From assembly GCA_000507305.1 (NCBI GenBank), contig DF240736.1, positions 1-64,000 of the forward strand: a stretch of 64,000 nt of DNA. Reading direction: 5' to 3'. Source of the DNA: Breviolum minutum Mf 1.05b.01. Taxonomy: Eukaryota > Sar > Dinophyceae > Suessiales > Symbiodiniaceae. Made by a program: the position numbers and the translations under genes. The first letter of the stretch is position 1. Each line of letters begins with the position of its first letter. This document shows, piece after piece, positions 1-11,900 of the stretch. Below the pieces are notes generated by a model. The model did not search any database. It was not told the origin of the DNA and was given only the letters and a program-made list of their open reading frames with translations.

Positions 1-409
1 GTTATGTCATGCAACTTGCTTGTGGATAGTATTCATTGTTTTCAGCTCCTCGATTAGCACAGCTCGGGGACAAATCCCATTAAATTGGTGCCATGAAGGA
101 AACTCTCAAAGTTACAATACCAAAAAAAAACAGGTTTCGTATCCCCCAAACATGTGGGACGATATCCAGGTCCAGCTATTCAATTTACTTACCTTCCAGG
201 AAACAAATCTATCCCACCTAGGGAAATCCAGAAATTCATCTTCAAAAAGTGCTATGTTACACCCCAGAAGATTAACATGGAACCTGAGAATACACCCATT
301 TGAAAAGGAAAATCATCTGAACCAAACCATCATGACTTCAGGTTCGAGTTGTTAATCTTACGGGGTGTAGTTCCTGGGAGGAAAATATCCTTTGAGGCCA
401 GCACTACTA

Positions 410-2402
410 TTAGGCGGATATTAGGCGGCAGTCGCCGCCCCGCCTGAGCTCGTCAGGAAGGCAATTCAAGCGGTTTTCGCTCTGATCCTCTCGCTGCTCA
501 AATTGGACGCAGATGCGTCCGGAAGAAGCGGCAGGGCCAATGACGTAGCCACTACCACCCTGGAAGGTGGAATGGTAGGAACCCAAAACTTAGTTTGGAT
601 CTTCAAGCTAGGCTTGCAAATGACTTTTTGACCGATATGAGTTGAATGACATGGGTCAAAGATGGGAAGATTCCACCACTACACCAAGTAGATTCTCATT
701 TTCCTTTTAAAGTAGTCTAATGGGTTTTATGCGCTATCACGTCTGTTAGTTTCTTTTAATGAAGTGGCAAAGGTGATGTACTTCACCCCTTATAGCAGTG
801 CCGGGTCAACATGTTGAAGGCACCCTTTTGAGACAACGGATTTTTCATGGCCTCCCTACCTTCCATCCAAACTACCTCCGGGAATAGGACGAATTCATAA
901 CATGGCTGATGTATCTCCCGAAGCAGCTTCATTTTTTGAAGAGGTACCCTCCCTGAAAATAACGAGTTGCAGCTGAAAATGGATGTTTGGAAGATGATAT
1001 TTCCTTCTAAAATGGTCCCTTTTCAAGGGATGTGTTACAGTAATTTTCGGGGGGTAGTTTTTGATGAGAGCCCTCAACCCAATATCTACCCGCGAGGTTG
1101 GCTGAAGTCATGGAAGAGCTCCTTGAAAGTTGAATCCGGGAATATCACGCACTGTCATATGATGAATCAAATTTGAATATGATAAAAAAACACATCCAAA
1201 GATTCAAGTGTTGCAAACCTATAATTTCATGTCATCCTAATTTGGCACACAATTATATTAATCACATGCTCATCACCAAACCTGAGCTAGTTGGTGTTTC
1301 CAACCCATTTGAAAAAAATATGCTTTTCAAATTGCATCATCTCCCCAGTGTAGTAAAAATAACTTAAGTATTTGAAACCACCACCAAACCTTAGCAAACA
1401 AACGATCCCGTCTTTACCGTTTCGAATTTTCTCCAACCGTCGCCGGGCCGGTGCCTGTCGTACTACCACCTTGCCCCGCACCCGAAGGTCGCGCGCTGAG
1501 ACCACGGTGTCGCCGGACACGAAACCACCTAACTCAGAGGTAGTCACCTTGAAACCACGAGGATTCCAAACGTGATGCTTGTTGGTCTCCCAAAAAAAAA
1601 TCACCAAACCTTAAAATCAACGAATCCATAAGCAGAATCCAAGCACTCAACGTCAACCAAGCAAATAAATCAATCAAACAAGGAAGCAATCAATCAACTA
1701 GTCAACCAAGCAAGCAAACCAATCAATCAAGCAAGCAATCAATCAAGCATGCAACCAACCGTTGTCTGGGAGATATGATTTTTCAAGTGGTTGGCATTTG
1801 CCTTTGCCCAAGAAATGTAGAAGCATTTTAAAGAAAAATAAAAACACAGAGACACAGAGGTGAATAATGGTGAATATATACATGGAACATCTGAGAAAAG
1901 GAAGTAAAGCCTGCATTGACAAAGTCATTGAACATGCAAAACGCATTCTACAAATAGCCTGGACCAAAGAAATCAACATTAGTTAATGTTTGGATACGAC
2001 GACAGAAGACAAGGTAGTACCATCAATAGCTTCCCGCACAAACCAACATCTCCGTCTTCCCTGGCAACAAAAACTGGTTCCTCCAAGAAAAGAAACGATC
2101 CCAAGAAAAAACACTGCGTAGCCCTTACTTGGAGGATCATGCCAGTCAAAATGGCCTAAATGCCCTATAAATCCAAGGTTGCTAACTCCTTACTAACTCA
2201 CCTACAGTAAATATAAAAAGGGGCTACTAACTACTTACTATATATAAATGGATATAAATGGAATAATCATCCAAGCACTAACCTCTTCACCACCATTTCG
2301 GATCCTGTCATTTCTTCACTAACGCCACTCAGTGGCATCCGCATCGGAAGTGGCCCGATCCACAGTCGTCAGCTCCGCGGACGGGTCACGGGCTCCGGCC
2401 AT
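410..2402 (-). CDS. small basic protein, three-exon model
   Basis: Proposed exons (minus order): 2402-2390 (start ATG, Met-Ala-Gly-Ala), 1528-1455 and 559-410 (stop TAA). The three add up to 237 bases, exactly 79 codons. Exon 2 reads GDTVVSARDLRVRGKVVVRQ. Exon 3 reads GYVIGPAASSGRICVQFEQR and then an acidic stretch with LNCLPDEL. The pattern (G-D-x-V-V-S, D-L-x-V-x-G, V-x-G-P, R-I-x-V-x-F, L-N-x-L-P) looks like a compact beta-rich module; I do not know its function. The exon 2 donor is read as GC. The first exon is the weakest part: that ORF could instead run to a TAG at 2319 as a separate exon. On the plus strand 425-544 is also open, but the minus reading joins in phase with exon 2. Confidence 0.45.
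949..1060. repeat. hairpin element, family A (divergent copy)
   Basis: Ends form an imperfect inverted repeat (CCCTGAAAATAAC against GTAATTTTCGGGG). The centre resembles the reverse orientation of the other family A copies (GGAAGATGATATTTCC). It lies in the proposed intron between 560 and 1454. Confidence 0.4.
1640..1757. repeat. degenerate CAAT/CAAG tetranucleotide repeat
   Basis: Imperfect run of caat, caag and caac tetramers in the first half of a proposed intron; noncoding. Confidence 0.75.
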
Positions 2403-2442
2403 TGAGACTTGAAAAAAGCTGCGCCATGTGTTGACACTCTTG

Positions 2443-2530
2443 GCATCCATGAGACTGGTATATTTACCTACATGAAAACCATAAATATCAACCAACTGTA
2501 GGTAAATATACTATACCATACATGAATGGT
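2443..2530. repeat. hairpin element, family B
   Basis: Inverted repeat whose arms contain GGTATATTTACCTACA and its complement, around a short AT-rich centre. The same arms occur at 23962-24085 and 24838-24926. Confidence 0.6.
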
Positions 2531-3477
2531 ATGAATATATGATAAATACTGCTCAAAATTGTTGGACCCTCACAAAATTAACCACCAATACTACAATATA
2601 TTGTCCATTCATGTCCAATTTTTGAGGTTCTTTGGGTTCTTTTAGTCACCCTCATTTTGACCGATTTGTTTTTGTTTGCCCCCACATTGGTTCCCAAATA
2701 AGACCACGGTTTTGGGAAATGGTTCAAGATTTCAAAGATCAAAGAACATTGCAACTTATCATGTCACCTTCCACTTCCAATATGAAAGTAAGGGTCTCCT
2801 TTCGGGAATCAAAGAAAAACACACAACTAACCAGTTGGATTTAAGCCTTGAAAATAGAAACCATGGAATAACAATAGCTTCAAATGTATCATAGAATCCC
2901 AATGTAAATCAATGATGGGATGTGGAATTTGATGAGGATGTCAGGCACCCCAGTGAGAAAGTCAAAAAAGGAAACTACTTTCCGGGATATTCGCGACTCT
3001 TGAACTTATGAACATATGTGGCACTTGAACGCCATGACCGGGGCCCCAGACCACTTGTTGGAACCGGGCCTTACAAAAGTGACGTTTTCACTGGGCTTTA
3101 GGGGCTTTCGTTCCTGGAAATCTGAGGAAAAATCACGAAATTCGCTTTTTTGGACCATTGCTGCCCCAACCCCCCAAAAAAAAACCTCGTAGGGATTCTG
3201 GAATGTCACATTTCAAGACTTCACACATTTGAACGAGATGGGAATACAACCAAAATTTGGCCGATGTGGCCACACAACTTGCAAAGCCAATCATGGCCAC
3301 ATGAAAGAAAAGGTGGACTTGATTAATAGGCGTGGTCTCTACATTGGTATTTGGCCTGGCTGAGGAAACTGTAACTAGTTTCTGTCAGTGGGTAAAATGT
3401 ATTTGGTTTGTATGATCTGATCTGATCCCATGTTGGGGACGTGTAATCCCATTGACAACATCTAAAACAAAATACAC
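2531..3477. other. noncoding stretch, one weak exon candidate
   Basis: AT-rich. On the minus strand 3069-3024 is bounded by AG and GT and reads ARFQQVVWGPGHGVQ, which could be a small exon, but nothing else supports it. Confidence 0.3.
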
Positions 3478-3675
3478 TCACTCACTTACTGTACCAGCAT
3501 ATCTGCCACCTGCCCTGCATCCAAAGGGGCGAGAATTCGAAGGCGAACTGATTTCCATTGAGCCAGCCTGGACAACAAAAATTGCACCAGCAATTCTGGC
3601 CATGTCATAGTAGCTTCTTAGTCTGTGATACCTGGGTCTTTTGGAAAGTGTAACATCTTTAAGTCCTGAGACCAT
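3478..3675 (-). CDS. possible exon, unknown product
   Basis: An open minus-strand segment with balanced composition (MARIAGAIFVVQAGSMEISS, then a Gly/Arg-rich tail) inside AT-rich sequence. No family recognised and no partner exon found, so this may be chance. Confidence 0.22.
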   Translation of the reverse strand: MVSGLKDVTLSKRPRYHRLRSYYDMARIAGAIFVVQAGSMEISSPSNSRPFGCRAGGRYAGTVSE

Positions 3676-3679
3676 TTTA

Positions 3680-5990
3680 AACTAAATGACATTGCAGGCC
3701 CTGGCCAATACAAAATGTACATTTAGGAACATGGGAAGTACAGGTGTCATCCAATATCATGAATGCTTGATACGTTTGATCCATCCAAAAATGTCCAAAA
3801 CGGCTTCCCTGGTGGGTAGAAGCCTCGTGTTCAAGTTTGGGTGAGGACTTACGACCCCAAAAGGTTGAGGTGCGGCTACAATATTCAAAGATATGACATG
3901 TGTATATAATAATGTACATCAAAAAATATCTACCATTTATATTTATATATAAATGTATATCAGCCTATAGCGATTCGACATGACATGTCTATTTCTTTCC
4001 CGAAGCATGACCTTGGATGTCGATTTCACCCATGAGTCATTACAAGGGGCCTAAAGCAACATGTTTAAAAAGGGTTGCCTTCTGAACCAGCGGGTGTTCC
4101 CAATGGAGTTATAGCCATACTATACTAACCCTCAAAACTAGTGACCGTGACCGACCTTATCATGGGCTATTCTTGGGGTAATTGTCTCACCAAAAAAACA
4201 AGTACTGGGTAAGGGAAAAAACACACCTACAATGCTGGTGGCTACACACACCCAAAGTTTACCAGCCCCCTTTTTCGGTGGCCTCCGGAGGCAAGCGTTC
4301 TAGTCCTCAGCTGGACTGCGACTCAACACCTTTGACCTATCTGTACCTTTTTTCGGATGCGAATGCAAATTGACACCAACGTAAATGTACATGTATATAT
4401 ATATATATATGCCTTGGAGCAAATACATATATACATGATGTTTGAAAAAAAAAACACGCATGTTGCATTTGTATGCATTTATCGGTTTTAAAATAATGTC
4501 AGTCGGGGATTTCAACCAAGATTTCGAAACACCAAACTCGCAGGGCACTCGCAAAAATATGCGAAAACATCCTCCCGCCCCATCAAAAAAAAGGTATCAA
4601 ATCAAAGGTAATGAAAGAAACCATTGGCGCTTAAAAGAAAAACGGTCAGGAAACAGATCTTCACCTAAAATACATTTGCATATATATATATATATAAATA
4701 TCATATATATATAATTATGTACATAGATAAATATATGGCAATTTCACCCTTCAAATCGCACTAAACATCCTAAGTCTTCCGAGATTTTGAACCTCCATCA
4801 ACTTCCAAAAAAAATTGAGCCCCGGGACCAAAGCTTTGACCAGTCCTTAGGGGCTTCTCTGGGAGAGTCATCCCCATTGCAAAGGTTCTGTTTTGGGAGT
4901 GCCACTTTGACTTTAACTAAAAATGTATTGATCTCTGGTAGCTAGTGGGAAGCAAAATTCCATAAGATATGGCTTTCCTTTGAAGTTTGTTGCCACAAGA
5001 ATATATCATATATCAACACAAATATGTATACATATCAACAGTTCATTGGTGCATGGGAGTGTTCTGTTTTGTTTCTTAGGCAGATTCGAAAGTGACAAGC
5101 CACTTCTTCGGCCCTTTGTTGGTTGAACAAATACTCCAAGGAAATTACATCGCGGTGGAGAGTAAAGATTGCACATGGGCAAACCATTCCTAGAACTACC
5201 GAAGACATGAACAAATTCACATATTGAACTGTTTAATGTGACTAGCCAAAATCCAATCTTTATTCATCACATATCCAGGTCAGGCGCACATTCAATCTCC
5301 ATTTTTTTTCAGATGCACAGCTCCAACGTCTTAGGATTTTCACTGTCTCAGGGATCAGAGGTGATTCCCTTAGCTTCTGCGGTCTCCAACTCTTTGGGAT
5401 GAGTCACCTTCAGAGTTGAATGTCACAGGAAGATATATATACCTAGAACCTGTGAACGTCCTCTATTTTGGTGGTGAATCAACCCTCCAAAACAAGGTCC
5501 AACTTCCAATCAAACAGGGGTCATCAAAGGGTTCCAGGTATAGATATATATATATATATAGGTGGTCAAATATAGTTGACATCTTTTTCTTATTGAATCA
5601 TATATATAGATTCATTCAAGATCATCTGGATTTGTGCCTTGAAATAAGGTTCGGATAGAAAAAAAACATCAATTTATTCTCTGTACAAACTGTAAAAACT
5701 TGATGTCATCCATGATTTCGGTTGAAAAACACATGGAAACAACACTAAAACGGTACCACCTGGGACCTTTATACTTAAAAACGTTGTTTGCAATTTCCAG
5801 GCGCTCTACAAATAAATAACATATGAACGTAGATCAAAAAATAGACAACTGAAGATATATGGAAATATATAAACAAACATGTATAAAGTGTACATTCATT
5901 TCAAAAACATTGATATATATATATATATACATATATAAACATAGCCAACCTTATATACACTCTACCATGGCACATTTCATTTCCATGGCA
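3680..5990. other. gene-free spacer downstream of the aquaporin gene
   Basis: AT-rich with several short (TA)n runs (near 4397, 4680, 5550, 5915). I see no exon with convincing composition or splice borders on either strand. Confidence 0.6.
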
Positions 5991-5993
5991 TTC

Positions 5994-8927
5994 CTAAGCA
6001 GCGTCAATCTTTTCTCCCCGAAACATTTCCAGTACCCAAGCCTTGAAGGCAGTAGCAGCCAACATACCAGCCAATAACTCCACTAATCCGTAACCTCGGT
6101 GGTGAACCCTTGGGAAACTGTAGGGTGAAAAGGGTTTTCCAGTTTTCCCCCCCAAAAAAAACATCTGAAATCTATCGTTCAGAACTTGTTGAGTTTTCAA
6201 CAAGTTCAGAGAAACATGAGTGTGTTGGAGTTGTTGCACTGGAAGAGAACTCATGACTCGTGTCAAATCATGTGCAGTAGCAAAACAATCTCCAATCTGC
6301 ATCTCATGTTACCGCTGATATTGAGATTTGGATGATATTGTGGACATGCGACACGCATCTATCCGTATTATTATGCATGTGTATCTGGTTCCTAAACCTA
6401 CATCCAACACCTGCAACTCCCTGAAATCTGCCATAAGATAGTGTGAAAGCACCAGGCAACAATTGGTCGTAAATATGTCAATGTGTCCCAATAAAACGTA
6501 CTGTAATTGAATAGATTCGAATAGCATTGATAATCATTGGTGGTCATGGGTCATTGTGATCATGGCTACCCATGGATCGCCAAAAATGTTAACAGCAGCA
6601 TCATTGTTGTCTCTGTCTGCATCACTACTACTATCATCAGCAATATCAACAAGAACAGCAACAACAACAACAAGAAGAAGAAGAAACAGAAGGAAACCAG
6701 GTAACTTACAAGGTATACAGATTTATACTTAATCAACATTCAATACAAAAAACGGTAAAAGAATGGTAACAGTCGGTAACAAGATCCACTTCCTGCTTCA
6801 GAGTTGCCCAATGCATTGCCCAATCCACCTCCAGACAAGGCCAATGCCAAACTCACAGCAGGATTCAATGACCCACCAGACACGTTGCCACAAGCAAAGC
6901 CACCCACGACCACGCAGAAACCAATAGCCAAACCTTGGAAACCAAACGGAATGCCAAAGTTTGGACCTAGCGATTGCCCCAGTGGATATATAGATATATG
7001 GTGATATGTATCTGTAGATGCTTGACCTCCAAGTCTAGCTCTCCCGAATCAACAGGAACAATAGCGACAACAACACAACACCAACACATTGCAAAATGGC
7101 TTTCTCTGCACTACTTTTTGCTGCCCAAAGTTCCAAAGAAGTGAGTTGTCCTTAGATCTGTCACTGGCCGTCACTCAAGCATAAAATCTGCAGACTAAGC
7201 CACCATTGGAACATACATTTTACCGGTGATTGCGTGTATTCTGCATGTAAACACCAACCGTTTCATAAAGATATACGTGTCCAATTCACCTGCCGTTGCT
7301 CCTCGTTCCATCGGTTGTTTAATTTTTTAATTCGCGAACAAGTGTCTTGGTGACGGCAGAGACTGCCACACTTAAAACGACATAGGCCAGGGTGAAGGTA
7401 AACACCAACCTGGGTGAAGGTAAACACCAACCTTTCAAAGCATCGTTTGATGTTGTTTGTTTTACACGTTGGCTGGGAGAACAATCAAGATCTTCCTCTT
7501 ACATCATAATTACCAGAATAGAATCAGGATAGAATCAAAGCAAATTCCACAGGAGATCACTGGAGTATATATTTCCATCGACGAATTTGTAGTCATCCCA
7601 AATGGCGAATCTAGAATTTCTATTTATCTGCATGGATCATCCCAACACGCAAAACAAACTCTGGGATAAACTGCCTATACCAGCTGGCAATTTTAATAAT
7701 TTAATTTTGTTCATCAACCACGGTGGATTTCCAATTTCGCAACGCATAACAAACGGTGCGAAGTCTCACCAGTTACGTGCTTTTAAAACCACAAAAATGT
7801 CATACGTCCTCCCCTTGCCCCAAGAAACTCTACGAGCAAGGCATTGCTCAAAAAGTATGGTGCTTTCGGACCCAAAGATGTCATGTGTTGACCAAAAATG
7901 CCCGCACCGATGAAGGCTGCCGCAGTGCCTCTCGCTTGTCATTGTCGTTATCATCCGTAACGAACAGCAATATCATCACATCATGTATACGCAAAGATCG
8001 CTAGAATTCATGGGACACGTTGATACGAGCATTCTATATAATATATACAACGTGGGAAAGGATGGTTTGGCGAATACACCATAGGCCTGTCTTCAAAGTA
8101 CTCAACAACTTGCAATGTGTTAATTTCAAATTTCACAACAAGAAATAGAGTTGACTCGAATCAACAGAACAACATCACCAAAACAACACACAGAGAAAAC
8201 AAAAAACAACTGCCATGTCCCCGAAGAAGCATGCAGGACTCTTATAGTGCACTGCTGCCTGTCCGATTTGCCAATCCTAGATGCTCCCATAAATGGAACA
8301 TTATAAGGTGCAGTTTATGTATAATAAATGTGGGCATTTTTTTCCAAATCAAGCATCCGCAACAAAATGGCAATGGCATCCTCCCAGCAATCAATTTTTT
8401 TTCAACTTTGATTCATGGCCTCCAAAGATCTGCACAATGGCATATAACACTGCCTTCATCCCCTGAGTTTTGAAATCAATTTGGATTGTTGGAATCAGTT
8501 GTTTGTCTAATTGATGGTTTGTCACCATAAGTCTGACACAAAAAAGTGGGGTTGTAGTACAGTTGTAGTGGTTTCTATATGCTCTCCGAAATTGCTGTTC
8601 GGGAGTAGCACGTAACATTCTAGGTCTAAGATATTGATCCATATCACTAATATCATGAATTGGACCGATTAAAACTCATTCTGAAGAAACAAGGTACTCT
8701 GCCCAAATACATGATATGATACTGATATGATACTGTTGATGCTGTAAATAATAAGATGAACTACCAACCTCAACTGGTTATATAGCCGGATTTCTTCCAT
8801 CAACAGTATGTTCTTATAGATATGCGCTTGTCTTCAGGTCTCACCAAGTCACTGTGAACGTCGCATCACGACCGGAGCAGAATACAGCACAACTCACTGC
8901 AGGATTGAAGTGACCACCAGACACATC
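5994..8927 (-). CDS. aquaporin domain 2, loop B to stop (exons 9-14)
   Basis: Exon 8927-8853 is loop B (DVSGGHFNPAVSCAVFC). Exon 8462-8420 starts helix 3 (MKAVLYAIVQIFGG). Exon 7928-7829 completes it (TAAAFIGAGIFGQHM) and begins helix 4 (NALLVE). Exon 7409-7336 is helix 4 (LVFTFTLAYVVLSVAV). Exon 6966-6790 has helix 5 and loop E (GLAIGFCVVVGGFACG, SGGSLNPAVSLAL). Exon 6082-5994 is helix 6 (ELLAGMLAATAFKAWVLEM) with TAG at 5994-5996. The short C-terminus (RGEKIDAA) would be cytosolic. Exon 8 ends on a complete codon before a GA donor and exon 9 begins with GAT, so ALG plus DVSGG restores the MIP consensus. No convincing helix 1-2 exons exist between 8.9 and 10.2 kb; a weak candidate is 9601-9534. 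Confidence 0.7.
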
Positions 8928-11900
8928 CTCAGGCGAACAAGGCAGGAAAAATTGGGACGTACCAGTTTGGGATTGTACAAAATTGTTCGGATTTACCCTC
9001 TGGTAAACTTACATAGCAATGGAATATCCCCATTTTCAATAGGAAATACATTTTTCAAGGGTCCATTTTCCATTGCTATGTTAGATTACCGGAGTGTAGT
9101 AATAGTTCCATTTTGGGATTCAAACATTTTTGAGCAGACATGTGGCCATTCTTCACTAAAGATGAGAGCACCAAAGTGAACCTGGGGGTGGTGGTTGTCT
9201 ATATATGGATCATTATGTATACAGAGGTCTTAACATTTGAATTACATGTCTAAAATCATGGATCCAACAATATCAAAAACTTTGGAACTTGGTTCAGCGA
9301 AAACTAGTGACCCTAAAAAGGGACTGGTTTGTTCAACCTTCTCTTGCCATCTTCTGAGCCCTGCCTCTGGACATATACACCCGTGCCCCTTAAGACGGCC
9401 TGATTCAACCCTTGTTTCTGGCCACAAAAAATCGCATCAGGAGAGGAGGTGGTAGAAGGGCCATGATGCAAGGAACTCAATGCTTTTTTAAAAAATCTAC
9501 TATCTGCTGGTCCCTCACTGTATCATTGGCTCACGCCATCATGCCCCAGCTCCAAAGTGATGCTGCTCCCAAGTGTGAAAACACAATTTGCGGAAACCTC
9601 ATACAAACTATGACAAACTTATACATGTACAGCAATTAGAATCGTCTTCACACCATCACAAGATGTAAAGAATGCGCAAATCTCCAGTATCTGCAGCTTT
9701 CTCTTGAGCACCTTTTTTCTTCACATAGCGCTACCAGCTACACCCTGGAAAAAACGGCTGGAACCAATCAAAAGTCATGGAGGTTGGTTCAAATGATTTG
9801 TCCTTTTCAAATTTGGTGATTTTTTGGGTTACAGCCGTTAAATTTCGGGGGTGTATCCAGCCCATGCAGCTGATTAGGCGATCGCATCCTAAGCTCACAT
9901 GTTCACCAGTCGACACTTGAGAAGCTCTTGAGGTACCCCATCATGCTTGCTCCACAACCTCGACTGAAAAATATTGAAGATCCAACCCATTGAAAAATGG
10001 CAGGCTTCTTGATATATATATATATATATGCGATTACAAAGTCCCAGAATGTAGAAAATCATTCATTTGATCAACCATGTACTTTAAGGTAGTTGGGATG
10101 ATTTTCTTGTTCAATAAATGGACTCTATCATATCAAGTGCTACTGCTAATTCCCCTGCAGCCATTTGAGTTTGCCTTTTCAAAAACCCCGCATTTTTCTA
10201 ATGCAAAATCAAGGGTTTTCGGGAAGTCCCATGTGGAAAGCTAAGCAACAGCTCTTCTTGAACAGCAGGATCTTGTTCATAGAGCGGCGTCTGAATGTCA
10301 GAGAGGTTGAGCTTGGGATTTGAAAGGAAGACCTGGAGACCAACGGTCGTTTGGGGGAGATCATTCTATGTTCAACCCCGGTCCAACCCACAAGAAGTTG
10401 AATGATTTGTAGGCAAATTACTCAAGAAAAAGGTAAAGATCTGCCAAGTAACTGATGGCTTGAACCCAGCTGAAAAAACTGTCAACTGGGTAATCTTCCC
10501 TAGGGGTGAACATGAAATCTCGAAACCAACAGTTACTGTAGCCATACATGTGTATTGGTTGATTCTTCCTTGAACACCGGAAATTCATGTATGTATATAT
10601 ATAATATATATATAGAATCAATCACCCTGGTTGGAAAAGAGTGAACTTTCAGGACATAGTTTCAGGGGATCAGGAAAATGCATTTGCCGCTGTGAAAATC
10701 GTCCATAGTTGCAATTGTTGATACATAATCAACAAGTCCAGCATTACAAACACATCAGCGTTGATCTGCGCGTCCTTGTCATTACTTTTTTTCTGTGAAA
10801 GAACATTTTGTAAGCCAATAAGTTCAGAACATTTGCCAACTTCCAAAATCCCTGACACAAACTCATTGGTAGGCCGATTCCGCTAAGTATGTCAGGTCCT
10901 GTGACATCGCTGGCTATCTGTGTTTCACCTAAGTGGGCGTTGCAAACTTCAGGTGTTCCTCCTTTCTTTTTGGCCAATTGCAAACACCCACCCTCCCTAC
11001 CCCCATCATACAAACAGGACACTTGACCCCTCAAATAGCATAAATTTGCGACTGTCAACTCCCAATATACCAAAGCCTTCTTTTCTGTTGGAGCATCCCC
11101 CCAAAAAAGAAACACCCCACAGTGCCTCGAACAGATCTTTGTAGGCTCCGCGCACAGAACTATTGACTTCCACGCTGCCACCACCATCAAGGAAATGGAA
11201 AATGTGAATTCGAGACAGCTCACCAGTCCAGCCTTTCCAACGGGACACAAAAGCCAATAGACACATGGGGACAGAAATGTGAACATGTAGCTTGGGGTAT
11301 AGCAATATCTAATCTGGAAGAATGAACGAAATAACATTTTACCATGCTGGAGTTCCATAAAATAATTTGGTTGAGGATTCGCTTGGACAAACAAAAATGA
11401 AAAATGCTTTTGGGGTGACTTCACACGACGTCCCCATAATATTGCAACCAGTTTTCAGGGTATTCTCCAGCAGACTGACATAGCTTGTTTTTGAAATGCT
11501 TGAAATGCACCAATTTCCAAGTCATCTTATAGTTTGATGGTGGATTTTTCAGCCAGCGATGTTAATTTGGAGAAGGGCATATACAACGACAAGATCCAAT
11601 CATGTGTATCTTTTCTCATTGGTTTGTAATTACTAGACCCGTATGGCGGCTCAAAAAGACATCCTTGAGGTTTGCCAAAACAACACATAGGTGCATGTTT
11701 TGTTTGCTGCGATTTGATTATAGACATCACCCTCCAAACCAACGAGCCTAACCAACATTAAGACACGTTTCAAGGACTGCCACAAAAAAGCAGCGGTTCA
11801 GCCACAATCAAAAAATTAAACCAATGCCGCACATCATAAAGCAAACCTCTCTGAAGATACACTTCTTTCACACATTTCGGGCTCATTCCTCAGCTCGCTC

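Noticed and set aside
425..544. Plus-strand exon (AAVAAPPELVRKAIQ)
   Set aside because: The same DNA on minus joins in phase with the exon at 1455-1528 and matches its motif series, so minus was preferred.
5847..5970. Tyr-Ile-Tyr ORFs in TA-rich tracts here and elsewhere
   Set aside because: Products of (TATA)n microsatellites.
10100..10164. ATG at 10164 (MAAGELAVALD) as a start for a separate second aquaporin gene
   Set aside because: No helix 1 motif follows, a stop comes after 17 codons, and it lies only 34 bp from the preceding stop codon.
10744..11424. 226-codon minus-strand ORF
   Set aside because: Composition changes along its length and it contains plausible splice sites; treated as intron read-through around one or two short exon candidates.
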